From NCBI GenBank assembly GCA_019916065.1, contig CM034241.1, positions 20,103,541 through 20,167,540 of the forward strand: 64,000 nt of DNA, given 5' to 3'. Shown one piece after another: positions 10,200 through 19,972 of the stretch. The number at the start of each line of letters is the position of its first letter. Positions within the stretch are counted from its first letter, which is position 1. The DNA is from Vitellaria paradoxa (Eukaryota; Streptophyta; Magnoliopsida; Ericales; Sapotaceae). The translations under genes were made by a program, and so were the position numbers. Below the pieces are notes generated by a model that was not told where the DNA came from, ran no database searches, and was given only the letters and a program-made list of their open reading frames with translations.

Positions 10200-12443
10200 G
10201 TGGGAGAATTGTGGTTATTAATATAGTTTTACTTCTCGATAAGACTTTGTTTTGGTATGTATGTGAGAATCCATAAATGAGGGTAGATCATGAATTTTTG
10301 TTATGAAGCTTGCATAGATATGTTAAATATAAAAAATCAGATAAAGGTTCGTGTTTGGGTATAAACCCTATTTTAAGACTTGAAAACCTCTTATCTAAAA
10401 TTTATCACAAAAAGGATTGGTTTCAATATCAAAAACTTCGATTTGATTTAAAATAAGAAATAAATTATGTTAGGAGTTCTTATAAAAATTATAATGTTCG
10501 AATCATAAGCGTATAGTGGTGCGATTTTATATATAGGTTTTCTTTATTTTGTATTCAAATATATGTATATTAGAAGATGGTATGTATTTAAGATAGTCAA
10601 ATTTGACTGTTTGATTGAGATTTCTACACTAGAACCAGTCTACTATTTTTATAGTAAAACTCATAATTTGAAGTTAAATTAATTTCTAGGACTTTTACAC
10701 ATGAGATTATATATCCAAAAGATGTCTAGTAAAAATTTCATTATTTTATGAGTTAAAATAATTTTATAAAAAGAGTCAAACTTAAACTATTGATTGGGAT
10801 TCTACACTGGAAGAAGTCTATTATTTTTATATAAAACTTATAATTAAAAGTCGAATTAATTTTAATATTTTTTTTACATGCAACTAAACATATGAAAAAA
10901 TATCCAATAAAATTTCATGATTTTATGAGTTAAAATGAATTTTATAAAATAGTCAAACTTTGACTATTTTGTTGGGATTTTTTTACATTGGAAACTAGTC
11001 TGTTGTTTTTATATAAAACACATACTTATAAGTTGAGTTAATTTTGATATCTTTTACAGATGCAACAAGATATATGAAAGAATATGAAAGAATCTCAGTA
11101 AAAAGTTCATAATTTTTAGAGTTAAAATGAATTTATAAAAATAGTGAAAGTAGACTTTTCTGTATGCTTCCTAAACAGCCAACACCTATTTGGTTTTCTC
11201 AAATCTATATTAATTGACTATATGAATGAATTTTAAATTTTGTTTTATGAAACTAGGATACTCTAAGCATTTTAGGCTTTTGAATTAACTGAAATATTTA
11301 TTTCTATTTATCTGAAATATCAAAATTTATTTCCAAATCTATTTTGTCAAGATAGTTTTGATATTAAATTCCATTTATTTATTTAGTTGTTTATATTCTT
11401 GAATATGGTTGCATGAGAAATAATTTGATTAACCTTGTAATGAGAAACAATGTTTATGAAGGGGGTTGTATGAAACTTAAGCCCGTGAAATATGTTGTTC
11501 AATAAAGCTTATAAATTAAAGGGAGAACATAAAAACATAGTTTAGAGAGAATCTTGTGTATGATGTGTCTTTGTTAAGGGAATTAGAATATGATTTGTTT
11601 TTTGTTAATGGAGTCATAGAGGGTAGTAAAAGAGTAGGTTTTAGAGCCTAAGGATCGAAAGTCTCAAAACTTATGCAACATGGTTATCGTGTCCAGTAGC
11701 TAGTTACCTAGGGGGACTATAGGTCCAAATTGCCTATTAAGGCAAAGATTTGCTGGATTAGGACTGCTGGGACCAAGGCTATGAGTGGTTGGATGATGAG
11801 TACATTCTAGGGTTGCGGTCCAGATTATATCCCATGGCTTAGGTATAGGGAGTTATTTTAGTTTAGTTTTGCGACCACAGACTAAACTTACAGAAGTACC
11901 TGACTATAATATATGATTATATGATGATGTGTAATAGATATTGATTTAAGTATGAGACTACAGGACCATGACTTAGAGGATGAACTAATTTATTATCTGT
12001 GATTTAAATGAGGAAAACGAGAATAATTGTTCTTAAGTGTCAATTTCATATTTAATAAGAAAGATTTTTTTTCTATAAAATGCATTACTGAGCACATGTG
12101 GACTATTTGCTCACCCCTACTGCAGTTGAGTTTGTAGGGCTGAGGTACCCGATGGACCCGCGGCCTAGTTAGCTAGTCTTGGATGTTGATGTTATTGTTT
12201 GTTACATTCCTTTTACTCTTTGCTTAGAACTGTAACTAGATTATATTTGGACCTTGGACCAGTTTTGTGGAATTTGGTTTTGTAACCCTATTTTGTGGCA
12301 TTGTTAAGACATTTTGACAGTTTATTATAGGATACATTTTATTTATTCAACTTTTGCTCTGATATGGTATTTATGATGTGATGTATTATTTGATTGTGGG
12401 TTTTGTCCCCATGTTCCTAGGTGGCAAAAATTCAGGCATGACA
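10200..12443 (+). mobile_element. LTR-like region, same family as the solo LTR (5' end not defined)
   Basis: The 3' end GGCATGACA (to 12443), followed by GTCAT, abuts the copia polymerase reading, as expected if an LTR sits inside copia. It shares the downstream LTR text style of the 4589-7154 element, and its middle (ATCGTGTCCAGTAGCTAGTTACC..., near 11690) resembles 32415 in the third LTR. No TG start preceded by GTCAT was found, so the left boundary is only approximate. It contains a ~178-bp tandem repeat. Confidence 0.45.
10595..11160. repeat. ~178-bp tandem repeat, three units
   Basis: Units begin AGTCAAATTTGACTG (10595), AGTCAAACTTAAACT (10774) and AGTCAAACTTTGACT (10951), with a weak fourth start AGTGAAAGTAGACTT (11143). 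Spacings are 179, 177 and 192 bp. Each unit continues with TTCTACACT..AGTCTAYTRTTTTTATA and a TTTATGAGTTAAAAT block. It looks like an internal amplification within the LTR. Confidence 0.8.
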
Positions 12444-12445
12444 GT

Positions 12446-12651
12446 CATAAAGCTCGATAGTTGCCAAAAGGGCTTACACAAGAATTTTAGTATTGATTAG
12501 TTTTGCTCCTATTGCTTGGCTCACTTCCATTCGTAAACTCAATTGTGTTACAGCTGTTCGTAAATGGAAAACTTTCACAATTTGATGTTATAAATGCTTT
12601 TCCCTCAATGGTGATCTCTCTGAGGACGTATTATGTGTCCTCCACTGGGGT
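12446..12651 (+). pseudogene. Ty1/copia reverse transcriptase remnant, upstream piece
   Basis: Across frame breaks the sequence reads HKAR, KGLTQEF, then FAPIAWLTSIRKLN and KWKLSQFDVINAF. These are the conserved N-terminal RT blocks of plant copia polyproteins (KARLVAKG, FAPVARL and LDVxNAFL types). The reading stops exactly at the CACTA insertion point and resumes at 15302. At least two frameshifts and a stop make it non-functional. RT copies element RNA into DNA in virus-like particles; this fragment cannot. Confidence 0.88.
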
Positions 12652-13159
12652 TACTACAACAATAACACTTTTAGCGACCAAAAATTTGGATTGCGAAAAG
12701 TTATTTTTTGGTCGCTAAAACTTTTACCGATCAAATATAATTTGGTCGCCCGTTGGTCGGCAAAGACTAGTGGCAGAAGGTATTGGCGACCAAAATATAT
12801 TTGGTCGGTAAAAATATAATTTTTGCCGACCAAACTTTGGTTGCTAAAAGGTGTGCCTTTGGCGACCAACATATATTTGGTATGGCAAAGGTTTACCCTT
12901 TAGCGACCAAAATTTTGGTCGCCAAAGGTTAGTTGGTGACTAATTGGTCGCTAAAAGGGTCTTTAATTGGAAAATTTTGAATTAATTTAAAAAAAATAAA
13001 ATTCAAATGTGGTGTCACGTGGCATCTTTTGCCTGACCTGTCATCATACCACATGACAACTTGTGTTATGCCACATGTCGACTTATGATTCCGCCACGTG
13101 TCGACCCATGATTTCGCCTATGTGTTGAATCTATATTTTGAGATTTTTGTTGTTGTTGT

Positions 13160-13225
13160 TTGTTGAGATTCGAACTCGTGCCATTGTTTGGAAGTTCATG
13201 TGGTTGGCCACTAGGCCAAGCTTAT
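13160..13225 (-). mobile_element. tRNA-like SINE head inside the CACTA element
   Basis: On the minus strand TGGCCTAGTGG (box A, 13209-13219) is followed by GAGTTCGAATCTC (box B, 13165-13177) and then an (AAC)n-like stretch. This is the Pol III promoter pair of tRNA-derived SINEs. It lies in the unique middle of the CACTA element, so it was captured or inserted there. The full 3' boundary and target duplication were not resolved. Confidence 0.55.
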
Positions 13226-14300
13226 TTGTATATATATTTTATACTTTTTTGTATATATAAACAAACCTTATCACTTTTGGATAACTAATTGGTCGGCAAA
13301 GGTACCTCTTTAGGCGAACCAATTGGTCGCCAAAAATAATAAAAAAATTTATGATTTTTATTAATTACTTTAACTTTTTTGCAATAATTTTTTAACACTT
13401 TTGTCAATCAATTGGTTGCAAGAAGTGCCCCTGTATAGACTAATTAGTTAGCAAAAGTGACTAAAAAATTTATTATTTTAATTTAATTATTTTAACTTTT
13501 TGTTTCAATAATTTGAAATCATAAACAATATATTAAACTATATATTTTAGTAAATAATTTATGAATAACTATTATATTTAACTAAAAATAATTTTAAATA
13601 TTTTAGTATTTTCCTCTATTTCGTATGCGTAGCACATATTTAATACATATCTTTAATTTAGTTATATCATGGCTTACTATATATATTTTTCTTCATTTTG
13701 TATTTATATTTTTAAAAATAATTTGGTCGCATTTAATTTTAGTTTTAGAAAATTATTTTTAAAAAGCAAAATTTTTGAAAACCATTTTAAGAATTTATTT
13801 CTAATAAAAAATATTTTAGGTGATTATATTTGGAAATAAGTTCTAAAAAGATAAAGAAATGAAATTACTTAAAATTAATAAATAATATTTGTTATTTTTA
13901 TTTTTAAATTTAAAATAATGTCACTTTAATATAATTAATATTAAATTGCACTAAACAATTATTAGATATTAAAACGTTTAATATTCACTTGATTATAAGT
14001 CATACAAACTATAAAGGTTACTCTAACATATTTACTTTGAAAAAAAATGATTATACATTCAAATTATCTAAATTTGATTTGGTGAATTTAGTTTTAACAT
14101 TAATCTGGTAACATTCTTTGATTGATCTATGATTATAATTTTTGAAAATTTTTATAAATTAATTAAAATTAAAAAATAAACGTTAAAATAAAATTTATGA
14201 AATCTAATTTAAATCATACAAAGTGATAAATAAATTTGTTTAAGAGAAAGATAGAGAAAGAAATAAAATTTAGTTATTTTTATTTATCCATTTTATTTTT

Positions 14301-15180
14301 TAGCGACTAAATTAATATTTGGTCGATGAAAAGATATTTTTAGCGACCAATTGGTCGCCAAATGCTTAGAATTTAGCCACCAAACTTATTTGGTCGCTAA
14401 AAATGAATGTCAAAAATTATGAAAATATTCCGTGACCAAATGTTTTGGTAGCCAAAAGCTATTGTTAGTGCCAAAGGATGGAGGGAAATATTTTAGAACT
14501 CTTTAGCGACTAAATTAATATTTGGTCGATAAAGCTTAACTTTTAGCGACTAATTGGTTGCTAAATGCCTATAATTTAGCGACCAAGCTTATTTGGTCGC
14601 TAAAGATAAATGTCAAAAATTATAAAAATATTCCGTGACCAAATGTTTTGGTAGCCAAAGGCCATTGTTGGTGCCAAATGATGGGGCAAATATTTTAGAA
14701 CTCTTTAGCGACTAAATAATATTTGATTCGTAATTGGTCGCCAAATGCCTATAATTTAGCGACCAAACTATTTGGTCGTTTAAAAATAAATGTTTAAAAA
14801 TTATAAAATATTCTGTAACCAAATGTTTTGGTAGCCAAAAGCCATTGTTTGGCGCCAAAGGAAGGAGGGAAATATTTTAAAACTCTTAGCGAACTAAATT
14901 AATATTTGGTCGGTAAAGGTTAATTTTAGCGACAATTGGTCGCCAATTGCTTGGAATTTAGCAACCAAACTTTTTGGGTCGCTAAAAATAAATGTCAAAA
15001 ATTATGAAATATTCCGCGACCAAATGTTTTTGGTAGCCAAAAGCCATTGTTGGGGCCAAAGGATGGAGGAAAATATTTTAGAACTTTTTTAGGCGCCTAA
15101 ATTAATCTTTGGTCGGTAAATGTTAACTTTTAGTGACCAATTGGTGCCCAATGCCTGGATTAGCGACCATTTATATTTGG
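14301..15180. repeat. ~200-bp tandem subterminal repeats of the CACTA element
   Basis: Five units start with TAGCGACTAAATTAATATTTGG-like sequence at 14301, 14504, 14706, 14887 and 15091 (spacings 203, 202, 181, 204). Each carries several RGCGACCAAW/TTGGTCGC motifs, an ATTCCGTGACCAAATG block and a GCCAAAGGATGGAGG block. The array is confined to one side of the element, so the two subterminal regions are asymmetric. Confidence 0.85.
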
Positions 15181-15301
15181 CACTAAAAATAAATTATTAG
15201 CGACCAAATGATATTTAGTCAGTCATAAACTAATATTTAGCGACCAAATTTAGCTTTGGTTGCGAAAAAATGGTCGTTAAAATACTTTTTCTGTAGTGGG
15301 T

Positions 15302-16290
15302 ATTCTAAACCCCGACATCAGGTTCGAAAACTTAATCTTGCCCTTTATGGTTTGAAACATTCCCCCTGAGCTTGGTTTGCAAAGTTTAATACCACCATCA
15401 GTTAGTTGGGATTTATTTTTAATTCTTATAATTTTGCTTTATTCATCTGAAGAACTAATTGCAGAGCTATCTTTATTCTCTTATATGTTGATGACATAGT
15501 GATTACAGGTAATGACTTATTTGGTATCTCTAATCTCAAATCCTTCCTTAGTTCTTAGGTTAAGATAAAGGATCTTGGTCCACTTAGTTATTTTTTGAAC
15601 TTGAGATTTCCTCTGTTGCAAATGGTTACTATCTTCCTTAAGCTAATGTATGCTTTTAGACCTTCTTGCATGAGCTGGTCTTAACAATAGCAAAACTATT
15701 TCCATACCTTTGGAAACTAAGCTTGGCTCACGCCCTTTGAAACACTCATTGCTGATGCTACACTCCGTTGTCAGTTGGATGAAAGTCCTATGTATCTCAC
15801 TATACTCGCCCAGATATTGCTTTTTATATTCCATATTAGTGAGTCAGTTCATGCTTGCTCCTCGTTCCACTCATTATGCTGCTATGTTTCGTATCCTTTA
15901 TTATATTAAGAGTACCTTATTTTATAGCCTTCATCACTCTACTCATTCTTCTTTAGTGCTTTATAATAGAGATTTTGACTAAAAGACATGTTTTGTACTT
16001 TTAATATTTCTATTTTATTTTAATGAGAATTCCTTTTAGAGCAATGAATGCATTTATTATTTGTGCTTGTGTCTAGTATTCATAAAGAATATCTAATCTA
16101 ATGTGTGTGGTACGGCTTACACACAAAAGAGTAGATCATCAGCTCTTTTAGAATACAAGTTTATTGTTCACAGTTTTAGATGGAACTGGACACACCATTA
16201 ATAGAACTATAGCACATATTTTTGGTAGGTCTGTCTCAACTACAGAAAATGATTTAGTTCCAACTATTTCTTAGCACATTTATGTGTATT
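15302..16290 (+). pseudogene. Ty1/copia RT and downstream remnant (after CACTA)
   Basis: Continuation of the copia polyprotein: HQVRKLNLALYGLKHSP, AWF, then YVDDIVITGND (about 15484-15516), keeping the Y-x-D-D catalytic box. Next come KDLGPLSYFL-like sequence and a GTKLGS/SPMYLT-like block after RT. Stops and frame changes occur throughout. Past about 15980 the match to RNase H is weak. The order RT then LTR-like DNA (16330 on) fits the 3' end of a plus-strand copia element. Confidence 0.85.
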
Positions 16291-16329
16291 GAACTGAATC
16301 CAATTGAAGTAATTATTTTATATTAACTT

Positions 16330-17232
16330 TACAATATAATCTATACCTTATGTTTATTATGATTACTTACTCTTAATTTGGATTCTACTTTTAGACACGT
16401 GTATATGGTGATTGTTGCTTTGATTACACAAAAAGTGAAATTCCATATATGAGTCAGTAAACTCAGTGGGTTGGGTAATGACATTATATATGGTGAACAT
16501 TAATAGTTGAAGAAAATCAATGTCTAATAAATTGGATTGATGAGATACCCTTGAGGAAGCTTATAAATTTTGACTATATCAAATTTTGTAAGTGGATTTT
16601 GTAACTGATATGTCAAATATGTTAAGTGGAAAGATCTCAAGGAAAATAAGAAGCCAATTAAATTAAATTATCAGTAATTAAATTTAATTGATGGATATCT
16701 GTAATCTTAACATGGGGAGATAATAATATTTTAATATTAAGGCTCCAGAATATATTTCGAATATGATAGGAGTGTAATTAAATTCTTTAGTGGAATAAAT
16801 TATAAATGAATTATAATTTATATAATTAAATTTAATTTGAGTGGCATTAGGTGATTTAATTACATAGGAAGCCTTTTTTATATTTGCCTATTGGTCTCTG
16901 CTGTAGCCCTATAAATACTCTCCCTGTTGGCAACTAGGGTTACGTTTTTTGAAGTAAGATTTTATTCTACACTTGAAAAAAAAAATAAGGGTTGCTAGAG
17001 ATCCCATAATCTAGTGAGAGAATGATAGCATTTTGGAATAGAAATATAGTTGAAGGCTGAAGGTTGAGATAGAGCAATTGATTCGAAGTCTTTAAAAATT
17101 TAGAATGCTGTTCTATCGAGATCAAACCAAAGAGATTTCAAAAGTACGATCTTCTTCTTGTAGACAAGATCAGAATTCTTTTTTTTTTTTTTTTTTGCAT
17201 TATTAATATACTACAGCAGTGATCTTGGGATT
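16330..17232 (+). mobile_element. Copia LTR-like segment with TATA box
   Basis: AT-rich, non-coding segment immediately after the copia remnant. It contains a convincing TATA context CCCTATAAATACTC (16908-16921) followed by GGCAACTAGGGTTACG and a T-rich stretch, typical of an LTR promoter and R/U5 region. Neither the TG nor the CA end could be fixed, and the right side runs into gypsy sequence of opposite orientation near 17233. It is called an LTR by position and composition. Confidence 0.5.
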
Positions 17233-17760
17233 GGTGAGTGGTTGTCTAGGATTATAAAGTCCACTGGAAAATAAAAATTTTTCACTTGCACCAGTACATC
17301 TTCAACTATACCTCGTGGAACTTTAATCGATCTATCGGCAAGCTACAAGGTTACACAGGTAGGTTTTATCTCTCCTAAGCCCAATTGTTCATACAATGAA
17401 TACGGGAGTAAGTTCACGTTAGCTCCTAAGTTAAGAAGTGCTCGACTAATAAAAAACTCCTATATAACAAGAAATAGTAGGACAACCAGGGTCCTTATAT
17501 TTTGGGAGTGTATGACATTGAAGGATGGCACTTGCTTGCTTGGTTAGGAACACTTTCTCCTTTACATTTAATCCCTCTTTATAGTGCATAACTCTTTAAA
17601 AAATTTAGCGTATGCTGGAATTTGCTTAATTGCATCAAGGAGAGGTATGTTAATTTTTACTTATTTAAACATCTCTAGCAATTCAGCTGCTTGAGCTTCT
17701 TCTTTGCCTTCCAGAACCTTTGAGGAAATGGTGCTTTAGGGACATATTCCCTCGGCACTA
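17233..17760 (-). pseudogene. Ty3/gypsy gag-protease remnant
   Basis: On the minus strand, in pieces: VPKAPFPQRFW, INIPLLDAIKQIPAYAKF, FKELCTIKR, KYKDPGCPTISCYIG, then the protease neighbourhood (LGANVNLLPYS-like, where the usual D-x-GA catalytic site has lost its Asp) and [17 protein letters not shown]. These blocks in this order are the end of gag and the aspartic protease of Athila/Tat-type gypsy elements. Stops and frameshifts are numerous. It lies directly downstream of an integrase fragment, the opposite of the normal gag-pro-RT-IN order. Confidence 0.85.
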
Positions 17761-17764
17761 TCAT

Positions 17765-18160
17765 TTTTGAGCTCATCCAATTTTGCAGGCTGTAATTTAT
17801 GGTGAAGCCCTACCTTGTCAATGCTGGTGTTAAATTGTTTAATAGCCCAATAAGCCTTATGTTCCAGCTCAATATGAAGATGGCATGGTTTCCTATAAAC
17901 TAGTCTATAGTGACATCCTTAGGTTTGTTTTATATGCAGTACGATTTGCCCATAAGGAGTCTACTAATCTCAAAGACCAGTCTTTATGGCTAGGATTAAT
18001 CGTTTTCTCCAAAATTTGCTTTATTTCTCTGTTTGCGAGCTCTACCTATCCATTGGTCTGTGGGTGATATAAGGTGCCTACTTTATGAATTACACCATAT
18101 TTGCGTATAAGCACACCCACTAGCTTGTTGCAAGTGTTTACCACCATCATGATGATGGCT
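17765..18160 (-). pseudogene. Ty3/gypsy integrase remnant
   Basis: The minus strand reads RKYGVIHKVGTLYHPQTNG, stop, [38 protein letters not shown] and then, after a frame break, an LELEHKAYWAIK-like block. This is the end of the integrase core and the region after it in gypsy elements; HPQTNG(Q) and the downstream Glu are the conserved landmarks. It is broken by stops and a frameshift. It joins copia protease on one side (near 18160) and gypsy gag on the other (near 17762), so it is part of a rearranged mosaic. Confidence 0.85.
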
Positions 18161-18384
18161 CAAGGAAATCCAAAATGAGAGATTACAATCCAAATTGAGA
18201 ACATAAAGTACAGAATTCAGTGTTAGATCCTTTGAAATGATAATAGAACCTATTCTAGCTACTTTAGACACTGTACCATTAACAATCTTTACTATAAGAT
18301 TGTCTTGGCATGTGCTATAATTATGAAAGAGGGTTGCATCACCTATCATGTGATTGAATGCACCCAAATCTACAATCCACGGAC
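18161..18384 (-). pseudogene. Ty1/copia protease fragment
   Basis: A minus-strand open stretch starting SPWIVDLGAFNHM, continuing with GDATLFHNYSTC, and later SKDLTLNSVLYV and LDCNLSFWIS. This is the copia pol-type aspartic protease, normally WIVDSGASDHM. Here the catalytic D-S-G is D-L-G, so activity would be lost. The open frame runs on past the copia homology into gypsy integrase DNA in a different frame, so the 102-residue ORF (18083-18391) is a chimeric artefact. Its 5' side abuts plastid DNA. Confidence 0.88.
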
Positions 18385-18482
18385 TATTCAAAACCTTTCA
18401 TGCCCCACGCTGGATTTATAGGTTATACTTTTCCTATTAGTCCATAAAGATCAGACACCCATATTACAGGACCATATAAGCC
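18385..18482 (-). pseudogene. psbB: Nuclear plastid DNA: psbB (CP47) fragment
   Basis: The minus strand reads GLYGPVIWVSDLYGLIGKV, stop, PINPAWGMKGF. This matches the lumenal loop of photosystem II CP47 ([20 protein letters not shown].. type) with a handful of changes and one stop. It is about 33 codons of a roughly 508-codon plastid gene, so it is a transferred scrap with no function. It sits about 100 bp from a trnI-GAU fragment although the two genes are not adjacent in typical plastomes, and both lie inside a copia gag-protease region. Confidence 0.88.
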
Positions 18483-18587
18483 TATTTTCAAATCTCCTTT
18501 ACCCCATAGAGAGATTGAGCAAAGTGAAGTACTTTTTTTTCACTATAATTTTGAAAATGAACATTTAAATGTCCCCTCTGGCGTAGC

Positions 18588-18671
18588 TGGGCCATCCTAG
18601 ACTTGAACCAGAGACCTCGCCTGTGAAGTAAATCATCGCACCTACGATCTAACCAATTGAAAGAGAATCAA
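18588..18671 (-). pseudogene. trnI-GAU: Nuclear plastid DNA: trnI-GAU intron end and 3' exon
   Basis: The minus strand reads GGTGCGATGATTTACTTCAC, the end of the plastid trnI-GAU group II intron. The 3' exon follows (18588-18623): GGCGAGGTCTCTGGTTCAAG, TCTAGGATGGCCCA. This differs from the usual plastid exon at about two positions (CAGGCGAG for CGGGCGAG, TCTAGG for TCCAGG). Only the 3' half of the split tRNA is present, so no tRNA-Ile can be made. The bases just downstream (GCTACGCCAGAG) also fit the plastid spacer. Confidence 0.85.
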
Positions 18672-18814
18672 TAGATTCCTTTTCAGGAGTGATTCATCCT
18701 TAAAGAAGCACTTCATAAAGCTTTCTAGAATTTGATTGATTTATTTATTCCCTTTTTTTCATAGAGAAAAAGAAAACTTACATTTAGATGACAATCAACA
18801 CAAGGTTACTTTAC

Positions 18815-19240
18815 CTTTTTTTACCTCTTAAGGAATTACCTTTGTGTGCTAAGGCACTTGTTCCAACAGTGCTATGAGTAGGATTTTGTTAAGAGAACAT
18901 CTTTTGCGAGATTTCAAGTTGTTCCTTACTAAATGGACTAGATTTGATAGGTACAGATTTTTCATCAGCTATAACATGATTTCCTCAGTTTCTTTGTCAG
19001 GAGTTGGCTTTAAGGGCTTCCAATCTACAGGTTTGCTGTGAAGTTTCCAGTAGGTATTGCGGGTATGACCTGGTTTTCAGCAATGATCACACTAAGGTCT
19101 CCCTTCTTTTTCTGATAATCATTGCTATGATGTTGGATTGCTCGAGTAGCTAGGGCAGAGTTGTGATTCTTAACAACTAGAACAGTAAGAGATTCTCCAA
19201 GCATCACTTTCTTTCTACTCTCTTCTCGGTAGCTCAAAAA
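18815..19240 (-). pseudogene. Ty1/copia gag C-terminal remnant with broken zinc knuckle
   Basis: An open stretch on the minus strand begins SYREESRKKVMLGES and continues NSALATRA, typical of plant copia gag. In another frame the zinc knuckle reads C-D-H-C, stop, K-P-G-H-T-R-N-T-Y: the last Cys of the CCHC set is Tyr and a stop interrupts it. WKLHSKPVDWKP follows, then FSKEQLEISQKMFS and TSALAHKGNS. Gag normally packages element RNA. Frameshift and stops make this inactive. The reading breaks into plastid DNA at about 18810 and resumes as protease at 18384. Confidence 0.88.
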
Positions 19241-19259
19241 CCCTAAAAAAATAAATAAT

Positions 19260-19470
19260 CATCTCGCGTGTCCCATGTGTCCGAACACCAAAATGGGGTG
19301 TCCGGATGGCAGTGTGCTCCTAGACTCCTTTTCTCCAGCTTTGTATTTTGCGGTCCTGAAGGTGTCCAGACACCCACTCCATGCAAGTGTACCACGAGCT
19401 ATCACTCATCGTCTTCTTCATCTTTGGCACTCCCAATTGCGCTGAATCGTTTCCACTACAATTAAGAAAA
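19260..19470 (-). other. GC-richer leader-like fragment with GTGTCCRGACACC motifs
   Basis: This block contains repeated GGTGTCC/GGACACC strings (TGTCCGAACACC, GGTGTCCGGA, GTGTCCAGACACCC), standing out from its surroundings. On the minus strand it precedes the copia gag fragment. It resembles untranslated leaders of some gypsy elements, but I could not find a primer-binding site. Class uncertain. Confidence 0.3.
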
Positions 19471-19972
19471 TACCGAATTAGTGTAAAAAGTAGCAAAACG
19501 TATAAATAAATTAAGAAAATGCATGATTTTATGTTAAAATAGAGGTCTTGTAATTACACTTTTCAAGTGTAATCATTGATCATCAGTTACTAGTTCAAAT
19601 TCAGCATGATCAGAAGAAGCAGAACCATCTTCTGCAAAATATTCTGGATTACCTTCGGGACTCGCGCCACCCTCCACCACAGGAATAGAGAAGCTTTTCT
19701 CTTGTATTTTATTTCTTTTCAGTTTCCAAAAGTTATTTCTTTTGAGAGTTAGGAGTGAGCTTCATGTTTAACTTTGTAATCCTAAACTCTGTTCTTTCGC
19801 GTGTTGGTTTGATGACTTTTAACTTTGTTATTCACTGAATTTTCTTTTGACTTTATTTTGCTTTTCTACTTTATTCCTTTGTGGTTATTTTGGTTATGCC
19901 TCCATGCTTGTCTATTTTCATTGCATCATGTTTTTAGCATTATGTCTATGTTTATTTAAGTACAAGTAAACA

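Larger units (their letters stand above)
12652..15298. mobile_element. Non-autonomous CACTA (En/Spm-like) transposon, 2647 bp
   Basis: The right terminus, read inward on the minus strand, is CACTACAGAAAAAGTATTTT. The left terminus is TACTACAACAATAACACTTT, with the first C decayed to T. Both lead into GCGACC/ACGACC subterminal motifs. The flanks are GGT (12649-12651) and GGT (15299-15301), the 3-bp duplication typical of CACTA elements. Removing element plus one GGT restores a continuous copia RT reading. Dozens of TTTAGCGACCAAW..TTGGTCGCTAAA motifs in both orientations fill both ends, the likely transposase-binding arrays of this class. No transposase ORF exists, so it would need an autonomous partner. 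A SINE-like tRNA head lies inside. Confidence 0.93.

Noticed and set aside
14301..15180. CRISPR-like array because of regular ~200-bp repeats
   Set aside because: Units are long and directly adjacent without unique spacers, have CACTA subterminal motif content, and lie inside a transposon of a plant genome.
18083..18391. 102-residue protein as a single gene
   Set aside because: Its first part is copia protease, and its tail is an out-of-frame reading of gypsy integrase DNA across a junction.
18588..18623. Functional tRNA-Ile gene
   Set aside because: Only the 3' exon of a split plastid tRNA is present. The 5' exon and anticodon arm are missing, and it lies in transposon DNA.
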